Assembly: GCF_000012225.1 (NCBI RefSeq)
Contig: NC_007716.1
Coordinates: 496,001 to 560,000 of the forward strand
Origin: Aster yellows witches'-broom phytoplasma AYWB
GTDB lineage: Bacteria; Bacillota_I; Bacilli_A; Acholeplasmatales; Acholeplasmataceae
Length of the DNA stretch: 64,000 nucleotides
Direction of reading: 5' to 3'
Shown: positions 38,567 through 47,197 of the stretch, piece after piece
Numbering within the stretch: position 1 is the stretch's first letter
How the letters are laid out: the number at the start of each line of letters is the position of its first letter
Made by a program: the position numbers and the translations under genes
Notes under the pieces: generated by a model
Databases searched by the model: none
The model's input: the letters and a program-made list of their open reading frames with translations, nothing else
What the model was told of the DNA's origin: nothing

Positions 38567-38595
38567 ATTTTATCTTAAAAAAGCTGTTTTGTCAA
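38567..38595 (-). promoter_or_regulatory. Strong sigma-70 promoter for rpmF
   Basis: On the minus strand a perfect TTGACA (38590-38595) and TAAAAT (38567-38572) are 17 bases apart. It predicts a leader of about 190 bases before rpmF. A second TATAAT at about 38417-38422, with TTGTTG 18 bases upstream, could give a shorter leader. Confidence 0.7.
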
Positions 38596-38647
38596 TCTAT
38601 TTTGAGCTTTTTTTACTTTTTGTTCTTATTTATTTTTTACTTTAATT

Positions 38648-38743
38648 ATTATTTTGTATTATTATTTTGTAAAATTACAATAATATAAATAAATTATTTT
38701 GTAAATAACTTATAAATAAACAAATTTAGATAATTATTTTGTA
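38648..38743 (+). repeat. Four direct copies of ATTATTTTGTA
   Basis: Exact copies of this 11-base word start at 38648, 38661, 38693 and 38733, all in the same orientation within 96 bases. Spacing is irregular (13, 32 and 40). Such a cluster could be iteron-like protein-binding sites or simple chance in AT-rich DNA; the G in each copy makes chance less likely. Confidence 0.7.
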
Positions 38744-39253
38744 TCATATTAATTTATCATTTTTAAACATTATTTAGCTTTTCTACCCCATTTTATCAAA
38801 AACAATAAAAAAGTGAAAAAAGTGAGCATACTTTAACACAAAAAAGAGTTATAATAGAATTAAACACTAATGAAAACGCTGCATGTTGAAATATTATTGT
38901 CTATATTTTTTTAAATATTTTTTCATGAACACCAAACTGCAAAATAAAAAAAAGGAAAGGATTCAAACGGAATATAAATAAATTTTTAAATTAAACAGTA
39001 AAAATAACTTGATAAAATGCATAAAGAAAAAACAACTTACATCAATTTTCCTAAAAATATTTAGTTAATAAACAAATTAAAAAAATTGCTTGTTAACTAC
39101 ATTTAAATAATTGATAAAATAATGATAAAAACACTTGATAAAAAAAACATTTATTTAATATTAATTACATAATAAATAACTTTTTACACTATTTCAAATT
39201 TTTAAACTTTTTTAAATAACTTTAATTATAAAAAAATCAAAGAAAAAGAAAAG

Positions 39254-39289
39254 ATAAATACAATAATTTATATATTTTTTGGTATGACC
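39254..39289 (+). repeat. Diverged direct repeat, copy 1
   Basis: It shares its first 20 bases exactly with 39940-39959 and then a diverging tail that ends TATGACC versus TATGAACC. In one reading frame both copies encode a related peptide (KYNNLYIFWYD here, KYNNLYFFYYEPN at copy 2), so they may be remains of a duplicated gene. Confidence 0.55.
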
Positions 39290-39314
39290 TAATTAAATTG
39301 AAATTTTTCCAAAG

Positions 39315-39356
39315 AGTGTTTGGTGTACGCTAACTATTATTTAGCGAACAATAAAC
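39315..39356 (+). other. Compact hairpin in the gene desert
   Basis: CGCTAA (39328-39333), a seven-base loop, then TTAGCG form a perfect inner stem. Flanking GTTTGGT and ACCAAC can pair outside it with one bulge. Its G+C is high for this region. It may be a small structured RNA element or a remnant of a gene. The T run needed for a terminator is absent. Confidence 0.35.
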
Positions 39357-39611
39357 CAACTTATAATAAAGTAAATACATTTTTTATATTTTTAATTATA
39401 TATATTAATTTATGATTTTTTTATAGCTTAATAATTTATACTTATAATTAATATTAACTACCTTTTTTTTAAAAAGAAAGGAGTCTATTTTTTAAATTAA
39501 CAAAATTAACAAGACTTCTAAAAAAACCAATATAAAGCTTTAATTCCTTTTTAATGCTTATAATTATAAAATATTTTAATACTATTACTCAACATTAATT
39601 CTTATTTTATT

Positions 39612-40043
39612 AAAGAACATTCAGAATTTAAATTAAACTATCAAATCAAAAGTACTTTTAAAATAAAAGTAAAAAGAGATACTCTAAATAATACAATTCA
39701 TAATATTAAAGTAAAAAAACAATAATAAAGCTCTTTCTTATATAGATAAAAATTGATCCTAATTATTACACAAAAGTCTCATTTCACAAAACAATTAATC
39801 AAAAAAAGACGAATTAATGTCTACGGTCAATTATTAATTGTCCCCCCAAAAAATATTATATTTATCTATCATTATGGAAAAAAAGCTATTTATTAAGGAT
39901 AAAACACATACCTTAGAAGCAATCATAAACATGAAAAAAATAAATACAATAATTTATATTTTTTTTACTATGAACCAAATTTAATCCAAAATATCTCTCT
40001 ATCCAAAAAAACAACTTGGTATAAATCTTATCACAAGAAATAA
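39612..40043 (+). pseudogene. Decayed gene of unknown family
   Basis: One reading frame runs 143 codons to a TAA at 40041-40043 with only five internal stops, far fewer than AT-rich random sequence would give. It reads like protein: KEHSEFKLNYQIKSTF.., LIKKRRINVYGQLLIVPPKN, IIFIYHYGKKAIY, then KYNNLYFFYYEPNLIQ. A perfect terminator follows 65 bases later, as expected for a former gene. No family is recognised, and no intact start or ribosome site remains. An isolated AAAGGAG at 39477-39483 has no start codon after it. Confidence 0.35.
39940..39976 (+). repeat. Diverged direct repeat, copy 2
   Basis: Partner of 39254-39289, about 690 bases apart. It lies inside the decayed reading frame that ends at 40043. 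A short ATG-started frame of 36 codons in another phase (39874-39984) overlaps it but has no ribosome site. Confidence 0.55.
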
Positions 40044-40108
40044 TTATTTTCATATTTAAAATAAATTAATAAACTATTTAAAAAAAATAAAAATAATATA
40101 AATAATAA

Positions 40109-40136
40109 AAAAAACTATCCTTCAGGATAGTTTTTT
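40109..40136 (+). terminator. Perfect hairpin terminator without an intact gene
   Basis: AAAAAACTATCC, loop TTCA, GGATAGTTTTTT: a 12-base perfect stem with flanking A and T runs, so it can work on either strand. No intact gene ends into it from either side. It fits best as the terminator of the decayed plus-strand gene at 39612-40043, or of an unannotated RNA. Confidence 0.8.
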
Positions 40137-40351
40137 GTTTTTAAGATCTAAATAATGAAAACTAAGTATTCTTTTTTACATCCAAAATTAATTTGGTTTA
40201 TGTTATGATAAAAGTAAATGATAAAATAATTTAAAACTTATTTCTTTGAAAAACCAAAATAATATAATATTACAAAACAAAAATTAATAATAAAATGCAA
40301 TTAAGTGCTTTTATGTTGTTTAATTAATATTTAGATTGAAGGAAAAATTTT

Positions 40352-43300
40352 ATGTCATCATATTATAATAGATTTTTGGCTTTATTCTTAAAAAGCAATA
40401 AAAAATTATCAAACGAATTTTTTTCTCCTTTTTTATCCCAATTAACAAATAATATCACAAAACTAAAAAACACCCAAGAAAAAAAAACAACACCAAAAAT
40501 TATTACAAACAAACAAAATCAACAATTAAATCAAAGATTGCAAACCCTAAATAACAAACACAATACCCAAACAAAACAAATACAAGAAAAATACAATCAC
40601 ATATTATTAAACATTTACGAACAAATAGAAAAACTACAAACCAATAAAAAAACAATCCTCCAAAAATACAAATCACAACAAGAAAAAATCCAAACTCTTT
40701 TAAATCAAGAACTTATTTATCAAAAAAACAAAAACAACGATAAAAACCTCCAATTAAAAGAAATCTTACAAAAAGAACTCCAAGAAATTACCAAAAAAAA
40801 CAATCAAAAAGAAACCACCCTTATAACTAATCTAAACAACAAAAATAACAACATTAATAATTTATTAATTCAAATTGAAAAAGACAAACAAAAATTAGAA
40901 CTCAAAAAGAAAAAACTTAACCAAGAATCCAAACAAAACTTTTATACTACTGATTTCAACCTCAATCAAAAAAACACCAATTTATTAAAACAACTAGAAA
41001 CAACTCTTAATTTACAAGAAAAAGACAAACAAAAAGCAATTAACATCTTAGAACAAATAAAGACTACCAAAGAACAAACTTATCAAAAAAACATTACCAA
41101 AACTCACAAACTATACCAAAATAAACTAAGTATAAATGACAAAAAACTAGATATCATCAAAGAAGCTTACCAACAAGAAAGAACTTTAATCCAAGAAAAA
41201 ATGAAAGCTTTTTTTCTCCAAATAAGACCTTTTCCTTTTATAAATATACCAATTCTTTTCAATTACCAAATTGAAACATCCAAAAAAGCTCTTTTTTACA
41301 ATCAAAAAAAAAACTGCCTTTCATACCAAAACCAAAAATCTTTATGGAGCCAACAATATCACTTCATCAATCTTTTACACCAAAAAGCAATTAATATGTG
41401 GCATTTAGAACATTACAAACAAAACAAATACAAACACATCTACCAGCAAACCTTAGAAAAAATTTATCATCTAATCCACCAAAAAACAAATTATTTATTC
41501 TTCCAAAAAATAAACGGCATAAAAGAACAAATAAAAACAGTTCTTAACTTACATCTCCAAGAAACAGCTATATTTGATAATCAAAAAGACTATCAAGAAA
41601 CTTTCTTTGCTTATCAAAAAACTCTTTTAGCCTTACAACGTAAACAAAACAATTACCAAATAGATTATTATTATCATTTCTTTGAAAAAAAACAAGAATT
41701 TGAACTTAAAACTAAAAGTATTGCCTTGCAACTAAAATTAGAAAAAACCAAAATCCAACATTATTATTTAGAACAAATAACTACTTTAAAAAAAGAAATT
41801 AACAACTTCCAAACCCAATTAACACTTAATAAAATATTTCAAAAAGATGATTTTCTAACCTTCAAACTTACCCAAGAAAAGGAAAAATATCTCTTTTTAC
41901 AAGACGTCACTTTAATGCAAAAAGATATCTATTTATTATTACAAACCCAAAATATAGAACTTTTACAAACTTTAAACATTTTACTAAACAATTATCCATA
42001 TTGGCAAAAAGAAAGCACATTATTAGAACAAACTTTACAACAAACCCAATTACAAATTAATACTTTTGCAAGCAATTATCAAAATAAAACTTGCATTATC
42101 AAACAAACTATCTTAGACCAAATAAAAACTATAATTGAAAACAACTTATTTACCATCATTCAAAAACAATTTAATCAAACAATTTATCTTTTACAAAAAA
42201 AACACCAATTAAACCAAACTAACCTACAAAATGAAATTGATCTTAACGAACAAATAATAGCTTTTTATGACAAACAATTAACCTTTCTCAATCAAAAAAT
42301 AAATACTGAAAAAAATAAAGGAATACAAGGATTTTTCCACAAATACAAACAAAAAGGAACTGACCTATATCCCCTTTTATACAAAATCAAAACTCACAAA
42401 GAATATTATGAAAAAAATATCAAAAAACTAACACAAAAAAAAGATAAAGCAACCAAAAAGCACAAACATATTTTAGAAAAAACAACTATCAAACACCAAA
42501 AAAAAATCAATAAAACAAAACTTAAAATAACTAAGCTTTTAAATTTATGGCACTATTTAAAACCTGTCTCCAAAAACATTGCAATTACTCCTTTAATAAA
42601 TTTCAAAATATCAAACAAATCTTTTTTCAATGCTTGCCAAAAAACAATAACAAATGTTATCAAAGATATTTTGTTCTATAATGATTATCAAAAAAACATT
42701 TATCAATGTTTAAATAATTTACTCCAAGAAAAAATAAAAAAAGAACAAAGTTTAATTCAAACAACTATAAATACAACTAATACAATTAAACACCTTAACA
42801 AAGTTTTTTACAGCCAAAATGAATTAATAAAGAATTTTATACATACTTCTTTAGAAAAAAAATTTAAACAAAATCAAATATCTTTATTACAAGAAATTAC
42901 TAAAACAATTAAATCCAAAGAAAAAAGTTTAACCCAAACAACTAATTTAATGAAAGAAAAATTAGGATTATTAAACGAAAATCTAAACGATGCTCTCATA
43001 AATCTTAATTTATCATGGCAACAAACACAAAAAGAATTACGCCAAAAACTATCAAACCTAAAAAAAGAAGCCCTCCTCAATTTTGAAAAAAAAGACAAAT
43101 TATTTTTCGAAAACAAAAAAATAGCAATCAAACAAAAAAACAACCAAATATTTAAACATTTCATAAAACAAAAAGAAAAAATATCCCAATCATTTACTCA
43201 AAAACGAAAATCTAATCACAAAAAAATAACCAAAATAGGAAAACAAATCCAAAAAACCAAAAAAAAATTAATTACTAAAATTAAACTAACTAATTTCAAA

Positions 43301-43438
43301 ACCAAAATCAAAACTATCTTTTTAAAATGTTCTTTTTTTTGGCAAAAACAAAAAGGGAAATTCAAAATAAAACACCAACAAAAACAAATTACCAAACAAA
43401 TCCAAAAAACTATTGAACTTGATAAACAAATTTCTTAA
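40352..43438 (+). CDS. Giant coiled-coil protein, uncharacterised
   Basis: A 1028-residue protein with no signal peptide and no convincing transmembrane helix, so it is predicted to be cytosolic. It is dominated by lysine, glutamine, asparagine, leucine and isoleucine with very little glycine. Residues about 55-285 and 640-1000 look like long coiled coil. The middle (about 290-500) is richer in aromatic residues (QIRPFPFINIPILFNYQ, IDYYYHFFEKKQEFEL). The last 90 residues are strongly basic. No Walker motif is found, so it is not an SMC-type ATPase despite the similar look. AAGGAAA precedes the ATG, and a TATAAT lies at 40263-40268. Its coding strand is extremely poor in G and uses more C-ending codons than its neighbours. 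A cytoskeletal or chromosome-organising role is possible but is a guess. Confidence 0.85.
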   Translation: MSSYYNRFLALFLKSNKKLSNEFFSPFLSQLTNNITKLKNTQEKKTTPKIITNKQNQQLNQRLQTLNNKHNTQTKQIQEKYNHILLNIYEQIEKLQTNKKTILQKYKSQQEKIQTLLNQELIYQKNKNNDKNLQLKEILQKELQEITKKNNQKETTLITNLNNKNNNINNLLIQIEKDKQKLELKKKKLNQESKQNFYTTDFNLNQKNTNLLKQLETTLNLQEKDKQKAINILEQIKTTKEQTYQKNITKTHKLYQNKLSINDKKLDIIKEAYQQERTLIQEKMKAFFLQIRPFPFINIPILFNYQIETSKKALFYNQKKNCLSYQNQKSLWSQQYHFINLLHQKAINMWHLEHYKQNKYKHIYQQTLEKIYHLIHQKTNYLFFQKINGIKEQIKTVLNLHLQETAIFDNQKDYQETFFAYQKTLLALQRKQNNYQIDYYYHFFEKKQEFELKTKSIALQLKLEKTKIQHYYLEQITTLKKEINNFQTQLTLNKIFQKDDFLTFKLTQEKEKYLFLQDVTLMQKDIYLLLQTQNIELLQTLNILLNNYPYWQKESTLLEQTLQQTQLQINTFASNYQNKTCIIKQTILDQIKTIIENNLFTIIQKQFNQTIYLLQKKHQLNQTNLQNEIDLNEQIIAFYDKQLTFLNQKINTEKNKGIQGFFHKYKQKGTDLYPLLYKIKTHKEYYEKNIKKLTQKKDKATKKHKHILEKTTIKHQKKINKTKLKITKLLNLWHYLKPVSKNIAITPLINFKISNKSFFNACQKTITNVIKDILFYNDYQKNIYQCLNNLLQEKIKKEQSLIQTTINTTNTIKHLNKVFYSQNELIKNFIHTSLEKKFKQNQISLLQEITKTIKSKEKSLTQTTNLMKEKLGLLNENLNDALINLNLSWQQTQKELRQKLSNLKKEALLNFEKKDKLFFENKKIAIKQKNNQIFKHFIKQKEKISQSFTQKRKSNHKKITKIGKQIQKTKKKLITKIKLTNFKTKIKTIFLKCSFFWQKQKGKFKIKHQQKQITKQIQKTIELDKQIS

Positions 43439-43540
43439 AGCAAAAAAAATATTAAAATTATAAATAAATATAGTAATAAAACAACTTATCAAAACAAACA
43501 AAAAAAACATCATTCATTACAACAATATTTAAAATCTCAT

Positions 43541-43569
43541 TTGCATTTTTATTTTTTTTAATATATAAT
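43541..43569 (+). promoter_or_regulatory. Sigma-70 promoter of the oligopeptide importer operon
   Basis: TTGCAT (43541-43546) and TATAAT (43564-43569) are 17 bases apart, with the start point about 65 bases before the first gene. It lies in the gap after the coiled-coil gene, so the importer has its own promoter. Confidence 0.75.
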
Positions 43570-43609
43570 TAAAGATTGAGATAAAAAGTAAATTTTCACA
43601 AAATGGATC

Positions 43610-43624
43610 AAAAAAAAAAAAAAA
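43610..43624 (+). repeat. A15 homopolymer in the operon leader
   Basis: Fifteen A in a row lie between the promoter at 43541-43569 and the AAAGGAGG ribosome site of the first importer gene. Tracts this long are prone to length change, which could tune expression. Confidence 0.8.
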
Positions 43625-43640
43625 TAAGAAAGGAGGAAAA

Positions 43641-44657
43641 ATGACGTCCTCAAATCAAGTTTTAATTGAAATTAAAAACTTATCCAAAAACTTTTCTATC
43701 AAAAAAAACTTTTTAAAACCAGATACCTTACTAAAAGCGAACCAAAATATTAATTTATCCATTTTCAAAGGCGAAACATTATCCGTAGTTGGAGGTTCTG
43801 GTTCAGGAAAATCAACTTTAGGGCAAGTTCTTCTGCAACTTATAAAACCCACTTCAGGCAATGTTTTTTATTACAAAGAAACAACGAAAAAAGCCAAAGA
43901 ATTCAAAGAAAAAAAGACAAAAGACATTGAAAAAATTGATTTAACTACTTTAAGTAATAAAGAAAAGCGCTTTTTAAGAAAAGATTTGCAAATTATTTTC
44001 CAAGACCCTTTTTCTTCTCTTAACACTCATCTCAAAATATCAGATATCATTGGCGAAGGACTTTTAATCCACAAAATGATAAAAGGTAAAGAAGACCCTA
44101 AATATCAAAAAATGATTCTAGATATCATGAAAAAATGTGGCATTGATAATTATCTTTATGATTGTTATCCCCATCAACTTTCAGGCGGCCAAAGACAAAG
44201 AATTTCAATTGCAAGAGCTTTAATCATTAAACCTAAATTTGTTGTTTGCGATGAAATAGTATCAGCATTAGATGTATCAATTCAATCCCAAATTTTAAAC
44301 CTTTTAAATGATTTAAAAAAAGATTACCAAATAACTTTCTTGTTTATTACTCATGATTTAGGAGTTGCTCGTTTTTTAAGTGACCGCATTTGTGTAATGC
44401 ATTTAGGAAAAGTAATTGAAATAGCACCTTCAGAAAGTATTTTTAAAAATCCTTATCATCCCTACACCAAACAAATTATAAATGCTATCCCTAAATTAAA
44501 AACCCAAAATAAAGTTTTAGAAGAAATTCCAATCACCTACGAAACTAAAAAATTTAGATTTTTATTTCAAACTCAAAAAAAAGACCTAGATTGGCATCAA
44601 GTAGCCCCTAATCATTTTATTTCTTGCACTTTAAAAAATAAAGCTACTAAAATGTAA
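43641..44657 (+). CDS. oppF: Oligopeptide ABC transporter ATP-binding protein (OppF/DppF)
   Basis: One of two ATPases that power oligopeptide import. Walker A GGSGSGKST is at residues 51-59, the ABC signature is LSGGQRQRISIARAL, and Walker B is FVVCDEIVSALDVS, followed by the H-loop FLFITHDLGVARF. A C-terminal region of about 80 residues after KNPYHPYTKQI is typical of the Opp/Dpp subfamily. It has a strong AGAAAGGAGG site. It is followed 11 bases later by the paired ATPase. Opp versus Dpp cannot be told apart here. Confidence 0.93.
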   Translation: MTSSNQVLIEIKNLSKNFSIKKNFLKPDTLLKANQNINLSIFKGETLSVVGGSGSGKSTLGQVLLQLIKPTSGNVFYYKETTKKAKEFKEKKTKDIEKIDLTTLSNKEKRFLRKDLQIIFQDPFSSLNTHLKISDIIGEGLLIHKMIKGKEDPKYQKMILDIMKKCGIDNYLYDCYPHQLSGGQRQRISIARALIIKPKFVVCDEIVSALDVSIQSQILNLLNDLKKDYQITFLFITHDLGVARFLSDRICVMHLGKVIEIAPSESIFKNPYHPYTKQIINAIPKLKTQNKVLEEIPITYETKKFRFLFQTQKKDLDWHQVAPNHFISCTLKNKATKM

Positions 44658-44668
44658 AGGAGCAAGAT

Positions 44669-45472
44669 ATGAGTTTATTAAAAGTTATCAATCTACATAC
44701 TTATTTTGAAACAAAAAAAGGCTTAATCAAAGCAGTTTGTGGTGTTTCTTTTGAAGTCCAAAAAGGAAAAACTTTAGGAATAGTCGGAGAATCTGGTAGT
44801 GGTAAAAGCCAAACTGCAATTTCTATTCTCAAATTATTTGAAAAAAACCAAAAAATTTACCAAGGCGAAATTACTTTTGAAAATCGTATTATTTCTCAAT
44901 TTAGTGAAAAAGAAATGCAAAAAATCAGAGGAAATGAAATTGCTATGATTTTCCAAGATGCCATTTCTAGCCTTAACCCTGTTTTTAAAATCAAAAATCA
45001 AATTATAGAAGTTCTAATGCTTCATAAAAAACTTGATTACGATCAAGCTTATAAAAAAACTCTTGATATTTTGGAAAAAGTCCAAATTCCTAACGCCCAA
45101 AGAGTGATGAATTCATATCCTCATCAACTTTCAGGAGGAATGTGTCAAAGAATAATGATTGCTATGGCATTAGTTTGTAAACCTAAACTTTTAATTGCTG
45201 ACGAAGCAACTACTGCTCTAGATGTAATCGTCCAAAAAGAAATTCTTAACTTAATTGCTTGTCTACAACAAGAACAAAACACTTCTGTTTTATTTATCAC
45301 ACATGATTTAGGAGTAGTTTCTCAAGTAGCCGATGATATTATTGTCATGTATCGAGGAAAAATTGTAGAAAGCGCCAAAACATCACAAATATTAAAAAAT
45401 CCCCAACACACCTACACTAAAAGCTTACTTAATAATTTTTTAAAAACTGGGCTTGGTTATCATAATTTTTAG
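44669..45472 (+). CDS. oppD: Oligopeptide ABC transporter ATP-binding protein (OppD/DppD)
   Basis: The second ATPase of the importer. Walker A GESGSGKSQ is at residues 40-48, the signature is LSGGMCQRIMIAMAL, and Walker B is LLIADEATTALDV. It ends with QHTYTKSLLNNFLK, shorter (267) than usual because the C-terminal extension is trimmed. AAAGGAG precedes the ATG. A 122-base gap separates it from the binding protein gene. Confidence 0.93.
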   Translation: MSLLKVINLHTYFETKKGLIKAVCGVSFEVQKGKTLGIVGESGSGKSQTAISILKLFEKNQKIYQGEITFENRIISQFSEKEMQKIRGNEIAMIFQDAISSLNPVFKIKNQIIEVLMLHKKLDYDQAYKKTLDILEKVQIPNAQRVMNSYPHQLSGGMCQRIMIAMALVCKPKLLIADEATTALDVIVQKEILNLIACLQQEQNTSVLFITHDLGVVSQVADDIIVMYRGKIVESAKTSQILKNPQHTYTKSLLNNFLKTGLGYHNF

Positions 45473-45594
45473 TTTGGATTTATCTTAATTATATAGTTAT
45501 TTAAAAACATATGATTAAAATATAATTAAACCATAAATTTAATTAAACATTAAAATATTTTATAAAAATTTAAAAAAGAAGAAAATAAAATTAT

Positions 45595-47136
45595 ATGATA
45601 AAAAAACAAAATATTAAATTATTGATATTAGGTTTTATAGCTATTTTCATTATTGTTATTTTTACTTATCATTTAGTTAAAGATTCAATAGAAAATAAAG
45701 ACAATACAACTATCAAAATAGCTTCTAATACCGATATTAATGGTCTAGATCCAACTAAAAAAGAATTCAGCCAAACAGCTATAGGAAATCGTTTTTTTCG
45801 TTGTATCCATGATAATTTATTATCAGTTAAAATTGATGAACAAAATAATGAAAAAATAATTACTAAATTAGTTGATAAGTGTGAAAAAAAAGGCAAAGAA
45901 ATTACTTTTACATTAAGGAATAATGCATATTTTCATAACGGCGAAAAAGTAACATTCGAAGACATTGAATTTTCAATTAATAGAGGAAAAGAAAATAAAA
46001 ATGATATGTATAGTTTTGTTGAAAATATTCAAAAAATAGATAATATCCAATTTAAAATCACCTTAAAAAATGATGTAGTTTTTTGGGATTTTTATTTTAC
46101 TCATTTTATTAGAATTTTAAACAAAAAAGCTGTAGAAAAAAATCCTAATGAAAGTCTTAAAATTGGTACAGGTCCATACAAATTAAAAGAATGGGTACCA
46201 AATGATTTTATCTTATTAGAACGTTTTGACAAATATTATAATGGGGAAACTAGCAACAATGCTCCTGAAAAAATATTAATAAAAATTATACCAGACCCAG
46301 ATACTGTTTTACAAGAAATAGAACAAGGAAATATTGATGCTACCTTTAACTATCCATTTGAAAGAATTACAGATTTAGAATCGCAAAAATTATCAAACAT
46401 TAAAATTATTGAAGGCGAAGGCATTTCTGCTCAATATTGTTATATTAATAAACAATCTACAACTTTAGAAGTAAGAAAAGCTATCACAAAAGCTTTAGAT
46501 ATTTCTAAATATATTAAAGATTTACAATTAAAAGCAAACCCTTTAGAAAGTTATATTCCGAATGGTTTAATAGGGTATGATAAAAACTTGAAACATAATC
46601 CAACCAATGTTGAAGAGGCAAAAGAAATAATTAAAACCCTTCCAATAGAAAACAAAACATTAAAATTAGGAATAGCCCAAAGCAAACCCTTGGATTTAAC
46701 AAAAAAAATAGTAGAAGGTTTAAGGGAAGTAGGATTTACAGTCGAATTAGAACAAATGGAATTTAATGCTCTTATAGAAAAATCAATAAATACCAATGAT
46801 TTAAACATATTATTTATGGGAGAAAATTACGATTTAGAATACGGTCATAAAGTTTTATGTGATTATTTTATACAAGGAAAAGGTTATAATTTTTGTCATG
46901 TGGATGAAAAAGATGAAAATAAAATAAAAAAAAATTTAGAAGCTGGTTTGAAAGCTAAGGATTCAAAAACATTTGAAAAATCAGTTCAAGATGTAAATAA
47001 ATACATCCACGACCAATTTTATATCATTCCTTTATATTCTTCAAAAAATTTCACCATTACGACTAGCAAAATACAAAAGGGACTCAAAACCAATAAATTT
47101 GGTCATTTTGATATTACTCAAATAAAAAAAATATAA
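45595..47136 (+). CDS. oppA: Oligopeptide-binding protein, family 5
   Basis: Substrate-binding component that captures peptides outside the membrane. An N-terminal hydrophobic segment (LLILGFIAIFIIVIFTYHLV) acts as an anchor or signal. The SBP_bac_5 domain follows with DINGLDPTKKEFSQTAIGN, YFHNGEKVTFEDIEFSI and GTGPYKLKEWVPNDFILLERFDKYYN. Binding proteins in wall-less bacteria are usually lipoproteins, but no lipobox cysteine is present, so an uncleaved membrane anchor is likely. 513 residues, normal length. The ribosome site is weak (AAGAAG). Confidence 0.9.
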   Translation: MIKKQNIKLLILGFIAIFIIVIFTYHLVKDSIENKDNTTIKIASNTDINGLDPTKKEFSQTAIGNRFFRCIHDNLLSVKIDEQNNEKIITKLVDKCEKKGKEITFTLRNNAYFHNGEKVTFEDIEFSINRGKENKNDMYSFVENIQKIDNIQFKITLKNDVVFWDFYFTHFIRILNKKAVEKNPNESLKIGTGPYKLKEWVPNDFILLERFDKYYNGETSNNAPEKILIKIIPDPDTVLQEIEQGNIDATFNYPFERITDLESQKLSNIKIIEGEGISAQYCYINKQSTTLEVRKAITKALDISKYIKDLQLKANPLESYIPNGLIGYDKNLKHNPTNVEEAKEIIKTLPIENKTLKLGIAQSKPLDLTKKIVEGLREVGFTVELEQMEFNALIEKSINTNDLNILFMGENYDLEYGHKVLCDYFIQGKGYNFCHVDEKDENKIKKNLEAGLKAKDSKTFEKSVQDVNKYIHDQFYIIPLYSSKNFTITTSKIQKGLKTNKFGHFDITQIKKI

Positions 47137-47197
47137 TACGAAATCAAATATTAAGTAAAGAATTTGTTTTATAAATATTAAGATTGTGAGGTTTATT

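Larger units (their letters stand above)
38373..40351. other. Two-kilobase gene desert at the strand switch
   Basis: No intact gene is seen in these 1,979 bases. They separate the minus-strand ribosomal genes from the plus-strand coiled-coil gene. They hold the rpmF promoter, four copies of an 11-base direct repeat (38648-38743), a compact hairpin (39315-39356), two diverged copies of a 36-base repeat, a decayed plus-strand gene (39612-40043), and a perfect hairpin terminator (40109-40136). No DnaA boxes (TTATCCACA) or dnaA gene are seen, so there is no support for an origin. Confidence 0.6.

Noticed and set aside
39477-39535. Gene start behind the AAAGGAG at 39477-39483
   Set aside because: No ATG, GTG or TTG follows at a usable distance; the next codons stop at once, and the site can pair with AGACTTCT downstream.
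38373-40351. Replication origin
   Set aside because: The desert and strand switch invite the idea, but no TTATCCACA-like boxes and no dnaA or dnaN are seen.
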